Positions 34,589 through 43,585 of a DNA stretch of 64,000 bases are shown piece by piece. The stretch lies in NCBI RefSeq assembly GCF_043642205.1, contig NZ_JBHZSG010000013.1, positions 1-64,000 of the forward strand. The letters are read 5' to 3'. The position numbers and the translations under genes are program-made. The notes under the pieces are model-generated. The model was not told the DNA's origin and made no database searches. It saw only the letters and a program-made list of their open reading frames with translations. The stretch is from Thalassotalea_A litorea. GTDB lineage: Bacteria; Pseudomonadota; Gammaproteobacteria; Enterobacterales; Alteromonadaceae. Each line of letters starts with the position of its first letter. Positions within the stretch are counted from its first letter, which is position 1.

Positions 34589-36247
34589 ATGGCTTATCAA
34601 TCTTCCTTGCAACGCTTTTTGCTGCATAGTCAACAAAATTCTGATAAAACGTTTTTAAATCAGCCGGTTGCTGGAAGTTGGCAACAATACAGTTTTAGCA
34701 ATGTTGAACACCAAGCGCGAACAATCGCCAAGGCACTGCAAAGCCAGGGATTAGTAGCCGGAGACAGGGTTGGGATCATTTCAAAAAACTGTGCTCACTG
34801 GTTTATTGCCGATCTTGCCATCATGATGGCGGGGATGATATCTGTGCCTATTTATGCCACGGCCGGTGATAAAACCATCAGTTATGTCATTGACCATAGC
34901 GATATGAAGGCCTTGTTTGTCGGTCGCTTAGATGATTACCAGCCGCTACAACAAGTACTTAGTGATGAATTGCCCACCATCTCCATGCCATATCCGGAAC
35001 TAGCCAATTTTTCCGGGAAGAATCACCAAACCTGGGATGAGCAACTTGCCAGTCATCAACCCTTGCAGGACATTGCAACGCCAGACTTATCGGATACGAT
35101 GACCATTTGCTATACATCAGGGACCACCGGTAACCCAAAGGGCGTCGTTATCTCCTTTAAAAATATTGCTGCAGCTGCCAAAGCTGCCGTGGATGTTATT
35201 GGCATCGCTGATGCCGGGCCACAACGAGTGGTGTCTTATTTACCTCTGGCACATATTACTGAGCGGGGACTGATTGAAGGGATCGCTTACGAGTTACCAC
35301 TGCAAGTATTCTTTATCGATAACTTAGATACGTTCATTGATGATGTTCAACATGCTAAACCGACCTTCTTTTTATCGGTGCCACGACTGTGGGTGAAGTT
35401 CCAGGCGCAAATCCTTAAAGCCATGCCCGAAAAGAAACTGAATCTGCTGTTATCACTACCGATAATTGGCAAACTCGTTGCAAAAAAAATTCGTACCAAA
35501 CTCGGTCTGGAACAGGTTCAGGTATTTGGCTGTGGCAGTGCGCCGGTATCCGAGGAGTTGTTAAAATGGTATCAACGCCTGGGAATGAATATTGGTGAAG
35601 GTTGGGGTATGACGGAAACCTCAGGGTTGTCCTGTGGTAATTTGCCATTCGATGAAAAGCGTATCGGTACCATTGGTAAAGCTCTGCCATGTGTTGAGAT
35701 GAAACTTTCCGCTGAACAGGAGATCATGATCCGTGGCGATGCGGTGTTTAGCGAGTATTACCTTGCGCCAGAAACGACCGAACAAGCGTTTACCGATGGC
35801 TGGTTCCATACCGGAGATAAGGGCGAAATGAGTGGCGACGGCGATTTTAAAATTGTTGGTCGGATTAAAGAGCAATTTAAAACGGCGAAAGGGAAATATG
35901 TGGTACCGGTACCGATAGAGCGATTATTGTTGAGTAATAGCGCGTTAGAACAAGCCTGTGTGATAGGTTCGGGTATGAAACAGCCCATCGCCTTGGTGGT
36001 TATGAGTGAAAATGCGCCGCAATCTCAGGCTGAGCAAGTCACTCTTTTAACAACGTTACTGGAACAGGTAAATGCGGAGTTAGAGAGTCATCAACGGCTC
36101 GATTACATCATGGTTTGTTTGCATTCCTGGAAACCAGAAAATGAACTTCTGACCCCAACATTAAAACTCAAACGTAATGAAATTGAGCAGTATTATGTAC
36201 ACAAGCTGCCAACTTCGGTGAAGCAACCGATTGTTTTTGAAAAATAG
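34589..36247 (+). CDS. Long-chain acyl-CoA synthetase (AMP-binding)
   Basis: This 552-residue adenylate-forming enzyme activates fatty acids to acyl-CoA. It has the P-loop signature YTSGTTGNPKGVVIS (from residue 175), GWGMTETSGLSCGN, the adenine-binding/hinge WFHTGDKGEMSGDGDFKIVGRIKEQFKTAKGKYV and the conserved Lys near the C-terminus. The ATG at 34589 is better placed than 34583 relative to AAGGA. The FGRV motif is replaced by VPRLWVKFQ, as in eukaryote-type long-chain ligases found in marine bacteria. Monocistronic by context. Exact chain length unknown. Confidence 0.9.
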   Translation: MAYQSSLQRFLLHSQQNSDKTFLNQPVAGSWQQYSFSNVEHQARTIAKALQSQGLVAGDRVGIISKNCAHWFIADLAIMMAGMISVPIYATAGDKTISYVIDHSDMKALFVGRLDDYQPLQQVLSDELPTISMPYPELANFSGKNHQTWDEQLASHQPLQDIATPDLSDTMTICYTSGTTGNPKGVVISFKNIAAAAKAAVDVIGIADAGPQRVVSYLPLAHITERGLIEGIAYELPLQVFFIDNLDTFIDDVQHAKPTFFLSVPRLWVKFQAQILKAMPEKKLNLLLSLPIIGKLVAKKIRTKLGLEQVQVFGCGSAPVSEELLKWYQRLGMNIGEGWGMTETSGLSCGNLPFDEKRIGTIGKALPCVEMKLSAEQEIMIRGDAVFSEYYLAPETTEQAFTDGWFHTGDKGEMSGDGDFKIVGRIKEQFKTAKGKYVVPVPIERLLLSNSALEQACVIGSGMKQPIALVVMSENAPQSQAEQVTLLTTLLEQVNAELESHQRLDYIMVCLHSWKPENELLTPTLKLKRNEIEQYYVHKLPTSVKQPIVFEK

Positions 36248-36274
36248 TCTTATAGCAATGCCACTAAATGTGTT

Positions 36275-37327
36275 TTAGAACTGTGCGAGCCGCTGCCAGA
36301 ACCAAAATGCGGCTATTGGCCCAATAAAATAGGCTGCGAGTCGATAATAACGGCTTAAATCAACGACCTCCTCGTTCGGTTTGTTTGCATGAGTGATGTT
36401 TTTAAAGGGCCATGCAATAAGAAATATCAGTGCAATAAACACTAATTGTCCCACTTCAATGCCAAGATTGAAAAACAACAAACTCAATATCTTATCTTGT
36501 TCGGGTAAGCCGATTTCGCTCAATACAGACGCAAAGCCAAACCCGTGCAATAGGCCAAAACTGATCGCCACGATTGCCGGATAGCGCCAGGTTAGGGTGG
36601 TGTCTTTGGGTTTGGTTAACTCTACCGCAAGAAATATGATCGACAGTGCAATAATCGCTTCGATAGGGACGATATTGACTCGGATTAGACCAAGACTGGT
36701 CAGTCCAAGTGTTATGGAATGGGCTAGGGTAAATCCGGTTATCGTCCAAAATAATTTGCGCCAGCCGCGGGCAAAAAATATCAGGCATCCGACAAACAAC
36801 AGATGATCAATGCCCATCCAAATATGCTTGACCCCCAATTCGCCATAAGCAAACCAACTTTTATCGGAGCCTGTAGAAGAGATTAGTCGCCAGGTTTTTT
36901 GTTCTGGGCCTAACAACACCGTTTGTTTTGGCTGCGCTAACAATTGAATGTCAATCAGGCTGCTGATTGATGGGTTGGCAAATGGGTAGTCGATGGTAAA
37001 CACATCATGGTCTGTGAATGCATCACAGCGCAATTGCATTTGATAAATGCCTGCAGCGGTTATGTTTGCCTTTGATTGATTAAATTGGCAATTTTCCGGG
37101 GGCAAAATGTTCGGTTGATTGTCCCAGCTCAGACTTTGTGGTGAGCGCCAGTTTAGGGTGTAGCTGGCCTTATCGTCCTGAACAATCTTGATATACAAGG
37201 GGCGAGATTCATGGGCAAATACTTGTGCTGATGCTATCAGCCAAAACGCCAATAGGATAAGCACTGGTGTTTTTAGCTGATCAGCGATAAATCGACTCAG
37301 ATTGTTTTGATGGTAGGTATGATTCAC
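36275..37327 (-). CDS. HupE/UreJ family membrane protein
   Basis: This 350-residue protein has a signal peptide (ILLAFWLIASAQVFA), an extracytoplasmic beta domain of about 130 residues, then about seven membrane helices with HupE/UreJ motifs: HIWMGIDHLLFVGCLIFF, GFTLAHSITLGLT and SFGLLHGFGFASVLSE, rich in His that may bind Ni/Co or another metal. The GTG start overlaps the parvulin stop by four bases (GTGA) with AAGG upstream. It is part of a three-gene set with a parvulin and DUF3604. No urease or hydrogenase genes are near, so the metal role is inferred. Confidence 0.85.
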   Translation of the reverse strand: MNHTYHQNNLSRFIADQLKTPVLILLAFWLIASAQVFAHESRPLYIKIVQDDKASYTLNWRSPQSLSWDNQPNILPPENCQFNQSKANITAAGIYQMQLRCDAFTDHDVFTIDYPFANPSISSLIDIQLLAQPKQTVLLGPEQKTWRLISSTGSDKSWFAYGELGVKHIWMGIDHLLFVGCLIFFARGWRKLFWTITGFTLAHSITLGLTSLGLIRVNIVPIEAIIALSIIFLAVELTKPKDTTLTWRYPAIVAISFGLLHGFGFASVLSEIGLPEQDKILSLLFFNLGIEVGQLVFIALIFLIAWPFKNITHANKPNEEVVDLSRYYRLAAYFIGPIAAFWFWQRLAQF

Positions 37328-38199
37328 AGTTCAACCTTTGTCTGATATTGGTCGACAATTTTTTCTATGGATTGTTGTTTTTGTTGACGTAGTTGCTCTC
37401 GTAAATAGTCTTCTTTGACCTGTGCTTTTATTTCCGCAAATTCAGGATATTTTTCAGGTTGGCGTTTGAACACTTTAACAATGTGCCACCCATGAGGAGA
37501 TTCAAACGGGCCTTGCCAAAGCGCTTCATTTACCGTGGTTTGGGTAAATAACTGTTGTGCAAAGGGATCACCAAAATGGCTGGCGACCAAAGATTGTGGG
37601 CGCTCTGCATAGTGTCGGTTGTACATAAATAAATCTTGTTTGATGGCTTTTGAGCCACTATCGCCATTATTTAATTGATCCAGTGCCTGTAAAGCTCGTT
37701 GTTGTGCAGATAATGATGTTGTTTTGCTGTCATTGGAAAAAAACTGGTGAGTAAAGGTAATGTAGTCAGGCTGAACGTAGTCTTGTTGATGTCCGTTAAA
37801 GTAAGCAATCAGGGTTTGCTCATTATCCGGGTTATCTGCATTATCTGGCAGGTTAAAATCTTCAGCGATGTACTCCATTTTCTGGATTAAGCGTTTTTTA
37901 ATGATGTAGTCATTTTTGTCGAGGTTTAATGACAGTGCCTGGCGATACAATGCTTCTTCTTGGGTATATTCCTTGATAAGCGCCTGCAATTTTTCCGGGG
38001 GGAGGTTGTTAAATGTCTTGTCTGCCTGTTGCGGGTCAAAAGCCTGATAGCGGTACTGCATAAAGGTCAGCAGATTTTTTTTATCCACCAATATGGTGTC
38101 AGTGCTATCATTAGATGACGCCTCAAAGGCCCAATAAATGAATCCTCCCAAGAGCAGGAAGTGCAGCAGTGGCTCGCGAAATAGTTGAGAAATCATCAT
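37324..38199 (-). CDS. Membrane-anchored parvulin-type peptidyl-prolyl isomerase
   Basis: This 291-residue protein starts at ATG-ATG (38199), with AAGG upstream, and has an N-terminal membrane helix (REPLLHFLLLGGFIYWAF). A SurA-like helical region (LIKEYTQEEALYRQALSLNL) leads to a PpiC/parvulin domain with YITFTHQFF and GPFESPHGWHIVKVF. It would fold or escort periplasmic proteins. It is coupled to HupE by a 4-base overlap and lies 192 bases after DUF3604, so it may be a dedicated foldase for these neighbours. Confidence 0.87.
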   Translation of the reverse strand: MMISQLFREPLLHFLLLGGFIYWAFEASSNDSTDTILVDKKNLLTFMQYRYQAFDPQQADKTFNNLPPEKLQALIKEYTQEEALYRQALSLNLDKNDYIIKKRLIQKMEYIAEDFNLPDNADNPDNEQTLIAYFNGHQQDYVQPDYITFTHQFFSNDSKTTSLSAQQRALQALDQLNNGDSGSKAIKQDLFMYNRHYAERPQSLVASHFGDPFAQQLFTQTTVNEALWQGPFESPHGWHIVKVFKRQPEKYPEFAEIKAQVKEDYLREQLRQQKQQSIEKIVDQYQTKVEL

Positions 38200-38391
38200 A
38201 TACCTTGTTATTTTATTGATGAATGTGGGAATGGCATCTTGCAACGATGGCTAAATAGCCCCTCCCAGATTTAACTTAATCTGACATAATATAACCGCGT
38301 TTACTGCATCTTTTGCAACACTGGTGTAACCATTTTATGGGGCTTGTACAGCTCCTTTGAAGCAACCCCCAGATTATTATCGATTCGCCCG

Positions 38392-40212
38392 CTATTTAGG
38401 GGTATACCAAATCGGTGAACTGTAGGCGCGTTCCTGGATCACTGCATCGTATTCTTCGGGGTGCTCAATGCCTAACGCCAATGCATCAAAGAGTGTATGA
38501 CGAGGCGTTGGAATTTGCAGAACCCGGACATAGTAAAAGGCTCGCATATCAGGATCAAAATCCACATCTTCCCAGACAACGGTTAACTGCTCGGTACCTA
38601 TGTCATTGGTATACAACCCAGTATCCATGTCAACGGTATTACCAACTGCCTCGATGCTGCCATCGCTGGATTGTTTGCGTTCACCTGACCAGGCGACGTT
38701 ATAAACTTTCTCTTGAGCTTTACCGGAATCATCAACCCAACCTTTAACAACCTGTACTCGGTCGAGATTTGCATCAACAGGGTCTTTTACCGCCTGAATC
38801 AACAATTTTGGGTTATCGCGTTTACCCGCAGGAGGTAAATCGCTACCCATAGGAACGCCTTTGTCATAGCCAATGTTGGCTAAATCCGCAGATTCGGCAT
38901 CGTTGTCTTTAAAGTCATAGCCGGCAAAAACTCTAAGCTTGATTCGCGGTCCTGACGTACCATAAACTTCTTTGCGCTTAAATGCTTCGACAATGGCTTC
39001 ACGGGTATTCTCCTTAGCCCACACCGCAGCCAAACCCGATGCTGACATATCCCAACCCGTTACGCCTGGCGCCCCTTCGAGATCTTTGCCTTCTGGTTTT
39101 GAATCAATAGAAAATTTACCCCAGAAGTTATCCTCTTCGGAACTTGCAAGGCCTGTGTGTGCGTCAGTTGAACCGACAAGACCTGCCTTATAAGGGTTTA
39201 CGCCAACGTTTTGCTCGATTTCCAATCCTCGCATAAGGGCACTGCGCACGTAACTTGCCGCAGGATCTGCTTCTCTTTCTTCCTCTGTGCCACCGACTTT
39301 AATTAAGTGTTCATAGGTTTCGAAATCGGCAAATTCATCATCCGGAGACAACTCGCTCTTGGTTTCTGAATCCCCTTTAATTTGGGTGATTTCGATAACG
39401 GGTTCCCAGCGAATACGGGTTTTCGCGTATTCTTTGGTGATGGCATTACCATCACTGTCGACGTTTTGGAACATTAGATCATTGGAAATGTTGGAGCCAT
39501 GTGGAATCGCAACAAAATTTGCCCCGGTTTCTTCCGCCGTTTTTTCCAGCCAATTCCACAAATCTTCCGGGCGGTCACTTTCAAACGCGCTGTAGGGGGT
39601 AAATTTTTCCGCCACGGACGCATCTTCCGGCATAAACACGACTCGGTGTAAGTTGGAACCATTTGGCAATGAACTCCACTCCCAACCGATCAAGGCGGTA
39701 AATTTGCCCGGTTCGTTATGTTTTTCTGCTGCCTCGTAAATTTGTTTCCAGACCGTATCCCGTACCCGTTGACTATGTAGTTCCATATTAGGTTTAGCGG
39801 CATTAACGTCGGCAATTAATTCAAAGAATACGTCGGTGCCTTTGCCATCTTTAATCATCTCGATATAACGTGCACCGGTTTTCGTTTTTGATAATTCTTC
39901 ATCACCATCCCAAAGCATTTTGGGTACACCGGCGTACTCTGCGTGATCGGTTACTGCCAGAAAATCTAAGGGTGTATGCAATCTAACTTTCGCTCTAGTG
40001 TCATCAGACATTACCGGCATGCCTTTGGCAAATCGGTAAGCGGTATCGGGATCGACATTGGTGTTCTTGTTAACGTAGGCATCTGGGGATAAATTGGTAT
40101 GTAGATGAGTGTCGCCCCAGAGTAATACCGTCGGACCATCGCTTTCATTGGCAAATACCTGCAACGAGGAGGACAATGCGAGTAGGGCGAACGTGGATGT
40201 TAAGGTTTTCAT
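38392..40212 (-). CDS. DUF3604 periplasmic metallohydrolase-like protein
   Basis: This 606-residue protein has a signal peptide (MKTLTSTFALLALSSSLQVFA) and a PHP-like N-terminus, WGDTHLHTN (His36 and His38), then LDFLAVTDHAEYAG, IGWEWSS, NFVAIPHGSN and VGSTDAHTG, all candidate metal-binding positions in DUF3604. The substrate is unknown; the PHP resemblance suggests a phosphoesterase or related hydrolase. AGGTG precedes the ATG. It is the first gene of a likely operon with a parvulin isomerase and HupE/UreJ. I believe this trio recurs in Alteromonadales, but could not check. Confidence 0.88.
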   Translation of the reverse strand: MKTLTSTFALLALSSSLQVFANESDGPTVLLWGDTHLHTNLSPDAYVNKNTNVDPDTAYRFAKGMPVMSDDTRAKVRLHTPLDFLAVTDHAEYAGVPKMLWDGDEELSKTKTGARYIEMIKDGKGTDVFFELIADVNAAKPNMELHSQRVRDTVWKQIYEAAEKHNEPGKFTALIGWEWSSLPNGSNLHRVVFMPEDASVAEKFTPYSAFESDRPEDLWNWLEKTAEETGANFVAIPHGSNISNDLMFQNVDSDGNAITKEYAKTRIRWEPVIEITQIKGDSETKSELSPDDEFADFETYEHLIKVGGTEEEREADPAASYVRSALMRGLEIEQNVGVNPYKAGLVGSTDAHTGLASSEEDNFWGKFSIDSKPEGKDLEGAPGVTGWDMSASGLAAVWAKENTREAIVEAFKRKEVYGTSGPRIKLRVFAGYDFKDNDAESADLANIGYDKGVPMGSDLPPAGKRDNPKLLIQAVKDPVDANLDRVQVVKGWVDDSGKAQEKVYNVAWSGERKQSSDGSIEAVGNTVDMDTGLYTNDIGTEQLTVVWEDVDFDPDMRAFYYVRVLQIPTPRHTLFDALALGIEHPEEYDAVIQERAYSSPIWYTPK

Positions 40213-40675
40213 ATCACACCTGAATATTTCGGCTCAGTTGCGGTTTCCGGTTGCAACATTGCGTTTATGTAATGCATAACCCCAGCATCCAATTTATAGG
40301 GGAATAGATAAGATAATAAAATGCCAACGTCGTGATTCATTGTGTCACTCTGTAAACCAATGACATTTTTTCACGTGACATGTTTAGCCGATTGCATCTT
40401 TAGCAAATGCCATTAGCCATTTGGTGTTGGATTTTAATAACTCTTTTTGATAGCTGATGAAATCGCTACGCTTTTCTCATTACTATGCTTATTAAAAATA
40501 ATCCAATGGCTTGATTTTTCCATCTTTTAACGAAAATAAATCAAAATAAACGGAGTTGAAAACACCTAGAATTTTCTGGATGTAGGAGATATGCCAGAGG
40601 GTGTAGTTGAAAGCTGAAAGCTGAAAGTGAGAGCGAAAAGAGCTACGTCGTCACAAGGATTGCCAGAAGCGGTTT

Positions 40676-40940
40676 ATACCAATCACATTAAGTTTGTGCA
40701 CAACTCAGAGTTAGGGCCGAGGTTCATTTACAACATAGATTTTATTGATATAGTCATTCTATATTAATGAAATATAGGGCAGTAAATGGGCCTCTCACTA
40801 ACTCCCTGCGGGTGAGTTTTAAAGGCATTTATGCTGCGTTACTGATTTTGACAATGGAGCGACCATTCTCTGCAATCAAAGCCTTGCCTAAAAGCCTTTA
40901 AATTCTCACTGAGTGAGCAATAATTTAATGTGATTGGTAT
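40676..40940. repeat. MITE-like repeat, copy D (complete, 265 bp)
   Basis: Bounded by ATACCAATCACATTAA and TTAATGTGATTGGTAT, in opposite orientation to copies B and C. The right 73 bases equal copy A. It has no coding capacity. It lies in the 793-bp gap 40213-41006, whose remainder is AT-rich and without a visible gene; a small AAGCTGA repeat occurs around 40610-40627. Confidence 0.93.
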
Positions 40941-40954
40941 TATTAAAAACCGTT

Positions 40955-40986
40955 CAAAACAAAACAACCGGCATCAAGCCGGTTGT
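40955..40986 (-). terminator. Terminator after ychF
   Basis: On the minus strand ACAACCGGC, loop TTGAT, GCCGGTTGT, followed by TTTGTTTTG. It begins about 20 bases after the ychF stop. Confidence 0.85.
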
Positions 40987-41006
40987 TGTCGAGAAGGTTT
41001 TATCCG

Positions 41007-42098
41007 TTAAACGTTGAAACGGAAGTGAACCACATCGCCGTCTTTTACAAGGTAGTCCTTACCTTCCAAACGCCATTTACCGGCTTCTTTTGCACCGGAT
41101 TCACCATTACACTCAACGAAATCGTCATATCCTACCACTTCGGCACGGATGAAACCTTTTTCAAAGTCAGTATGGATAACACCAGCCGCTTGTGGTGCGG
41201 TTGCGTTAACTTTTACGGTCCAGGCGCGAACTTCTTTAACGCCAGCGGTAAAATAGGTTTGCAAGTGCAACAGGCTGTAGCCAGAATTAATAACGCGGTT
41301 AAGACCAGGCTCGGTTAAGCCCATCTCTGCCATAAATTCAACGCGATCTTCCTCGTCCATCTCAGCAAGTTCGCCTTCGATTTCCGCGCAGACAGGTACG
41401 ACAACCGCCCCTTCTTTTTCGGCAATTGCACGCACCTGGTCAAGGTATGGGTTATTTTCAAAGCCATCGTCATTGACATTAGCAATGTACATGGTTGGTT
41501 TGGCGGTTAAAAAGTTAAGGTAGGCAACCGCAGCTTTTTCTTCTTTGCTTAAATCCAAAGAGCGGATCATTTCGCCCTGTTCAACATGAGCTAGAATTTT
41601 TTCTAAAACCGGGATTTCAAATTTTGCATCTTTATCGCCACCTTTGGCGCGTTTTGCCTGACGCTGGATGGCACGTTCCGCGGTTTCCATATCCGAAAGG
41701 GCAAGCTCAGTATTGATAACATCAATATCTTCAACAGGATCCACTTTACCCGAGACATGAACAATATTATCGTTCTCAAAACAACGCACAACGTGACCGA
41801 TGGCGTCTGTTTCGCGGATGTTAGCCAGGAACTTATTACCCAGACCTTCACCTTTTGACGCGCCCGCAACCAAACCGGCGATGTCAACGAATTCCATCGT
41901 GGTAGCAATAACACGTTCTGGATTTACAATCTTTGCCAGTTTATCCAGACGAGGGTCCGGTACCGGAACAACCCCGGTATTTGGTTCTATGGTACAGAAC
42001 GGAAAGTTTGCGGCTTCGATGCCCGCTTTGGTCAGTGCGTTAAACAGGGTAGATTTGCCAACATTAGGTAATCCAACAATACCGCATTTAAATCCCAT
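41007..42098 (-). CDS. ychF: Ribosome-binding ATPase YchF (Obg-like)
   Basis: This 363-residue P-loop protein is the same length as E. coli YchF. It has the G1 motif GLPNVGKST (8-16), switch motif FCTIEPN, G3 DIAGLV, the coiled-coil insert (ETAERAIQRQAKRAKGG) and a C-terminal TGS domain (TYFTAGVKEVRAWTV ... GWDVVHF-like end GDVVHFRFNV). The ATG at 42098 with AGGA is chosen over a longer frame. It hydrolyses ATP rather than GTP and binds ribosomes. It follows pth by 19 bases. Confidence 0.97.
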   Translation of the reverse strand: MGFKCGIVGLPNVGKSTLFNALTKAGIEAANFPFCTIEPNTGVVPVPDPRLDKLAKIVNPERVIATTMEFVDIAGLVAGASKGEGLGNKFLANIRETDAIGHVVRCFENDNIVHVSGKVDPVEDIDVINTELALSDMETAERAIQRQAKRAKGGDKDAKFEIPVLEKILAHVEQGEMIRSLDLSKEEKAAVAYLNFLTAKPTMYIANVNDDGFENNPYLDQVRAIAEKEGAVVVPVCAEIEGELAEMDEEDRVEFMAEMGLTEPGLNRVINSGYSLLHLQTYFTAGVKEVRAWTVKVNATAPQAAGVIHTDFEKGFIRAEVVGYDDFVECNGESGAKEAGKWRLEGKDYLVKDGDVVHFRFNV

Positions 42099-42117
42099 GA
42101 TAAATTCCTGTAGATAA

Positions 42118-42711
42118 TCAGCTTGTCGCTTTGAAAGTGTGAAGTCGGTTTTGGGCTTTTTTAAGATCTTGCTCAAGCCAGATTGAAAAACAACGGCTGG
42201 CTTCGTCTATTGCCTGATCGAGCAGACCTTGTTCGGCTTGAGGTGCTTTACCCAATACAAACCCTGTCACCCGGTCTCTGTGTCCCGGATGGCCAATGCC
42301 AATCCGCAACCGATAAAAATCTTTATTGTTTGCCATACGCGCGATAATGTCGCGCAGACCATTGTGGCCACCATGTCCGCCACCTTGCTTAATTTTTACC
42401 ACACCGGGATCGAGATCCAGCTCATCGTGAGCAACCAGAATATCGGCAACCGGAATTTTGAAAAAATTAGCCAGTGCCGCCACAGATTGACCGCTACGAT
42501 TCATAAATGTGGTTGGGATCAGCAGGTGTACTAATTGATTGGCAATTAAGCCTTTGCCATAAAGGCCAAAGTATTTAGTGTTCGGAGACAGGGTAATATT
42601 ATGCATGCGGGCGAGTTCTTCTACGAACCAGACACCAGCATTATGGCGAGTCTTGGAGTATTCGGGGCCTGGATTACCCAGGCCCACAACCAATTGAATA
42701 TTAGTCGTCAA
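42118..42711 (-). CDS. pth: Peptidyl-tRNA hydrolase
   Basis: This 197-residue enzyme recycles peptidyl-tRNA. It shows VVGLGNPGPEYSKTRHNAG with catalytic His23, TFMNRSGQSV, LVAHDELDLDPG and GGHGGHNGLRDI. The start is TTG at 42711, with AGGA six bases upstream and correct N-terminal alignment to the family; no upstream or nearby ATG is possible. It lies between rplY (16 bases) and ychF, a conserved order. Confidence 0.96.
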   Translation of the reverse strand: MTTNIQLVVGLGNPGPEYSKTRHNAGVWFVEELARMHNITLSPNTKYFGLYGKGLIANQLVHLLIPTTFMNRSGQSVAALANFFKIPVADILVAHDELDLDPGVVKIKQGGGHGGHNGLRDIIARMANNKDFYRLRIGIGHPGHRDRVTGFVLGKAPQAEQGLLDQAIDEASRCFSIWLEQDLKKAQNRLHTFKATS

Positions 42712-42727
42712 GGAGATTCCTCAGCGA

Positions 42728-43360
42728 TTATTCTTCAGTGGTTTCTTCGCTGCTTGCTTCATCAGCTGCATCGTCATCACTGCCGCTGCCGCCTTTAGGA
42801 GCACTAGCTGTAACAACAGCCTGGTCGTGGTCTTCACCTTTTGACAACTCAACAGATGTTACGCCTTTTGGAAGCGCGATGTCTGATAAGTGAATAGTTT
42901 GACCAATTTCCAAGTCTTTCACGTCAACTTCGATGAACTCAGGAAGGTTTGCTGGTAAACAGGTTACTTCGATTTCGTTCGCAGAGTGAGTGATAACCGC
43001 ACCAGTTTTTGCAACTACGTCTTCGTTGATGAAGTGTAGAGGAACATTCGTGTGTAGCTCTTTCTTAGCATCAACACGCAAGAAGTCCATGTGCATGATT
43101 TGCGGCTTGAATGGGTGACGTTGCATATCTTTGATTACAACTTCAACCGGGTCTTTGCCGATGTTCAACGTTAATACGTGCGAGTAAAACGCTTCTTCTT
43201 CCTGTGCACGGAAAACTTTGTTGTGCGCAAGAGTGATAGATACTGGCTCTTGGCCTGCACCGTAAACGATAGCTGGAACTTTGTTCGCATGACGTAGGCG
43301 GCGGCTCGCACCTTTCCCCATGTCAGTACGCACTTCAGCATCTAATGTGAATAAATCCAT
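42728..43360 (-). CDS. rplY: 50S ribosomal protein L25 (Ctc form)
   Basis: This 210-residue protein has the N-terminal L25 5S-rRNA-binding domain (LDAEVRTDMGKGASRRLRHANKVPAIVYG) and the C-terminal TL5/Ctc beta domain (VPLHFINEDV ... LPEFIEVDVKDLEIGQTIHLSDI), with an acidic tail rich in Asp/Glu/Ser. E. coli has only the short form; the long Ctc form is common elsewhere. It has its own region upstream (a terminator closes prs first) and leads into pth and ychF. Confidence 0.96.
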   Translation of the reverse strand: MDLFTLDAEVRTDMGKGASRRLRHANKVPAIVYGAGQEPVSITLAHNKVFRAQEEEAFYSHVLTLNIGKDPVEVVIKDMQRHPFKPQIMHMDFLRVDAKKELHTNVPLHFINEDVVAKTGAVITHSANEIEVTCLPANLPEFIEVDVKDLEIGQTIHLSDIALPKGVTSVELSKGEDHDQAVVTASAPKGGSGSDDDAADEASSEETTEE

Positions 43361-43522
43361 AGTAATGTACTCAATTTAAAGTAAAATTTAATTATTTTTC
43401 GCGACCAAAAAATAATCTCTAACCCTTCCGCAGAAGGGGGCTTTTCAACAAAGGACAGATCCTATTGCTAAAAAGGCGCGGCATGATAACACTTTGTTGA
43501 GAAATTTCACACCCTAAAAATA

Positions 43523-43549
43523 AAAAAGCACGCCGGATGCGTGCTTTTT
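43523..43549 (-). terminator. Terminator after prs
   Basis: AAAAAGCACGC, loop CGGAT, GCGTGCTTTTT: an 11-bp stem with T tracts in both directions, placed 37 bases after the prs stop. Confidence 0.9.
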
Positions 43550-43585
43550 CTAAAAATATTGAATATCGCCAGTTAAAACCTGAGG

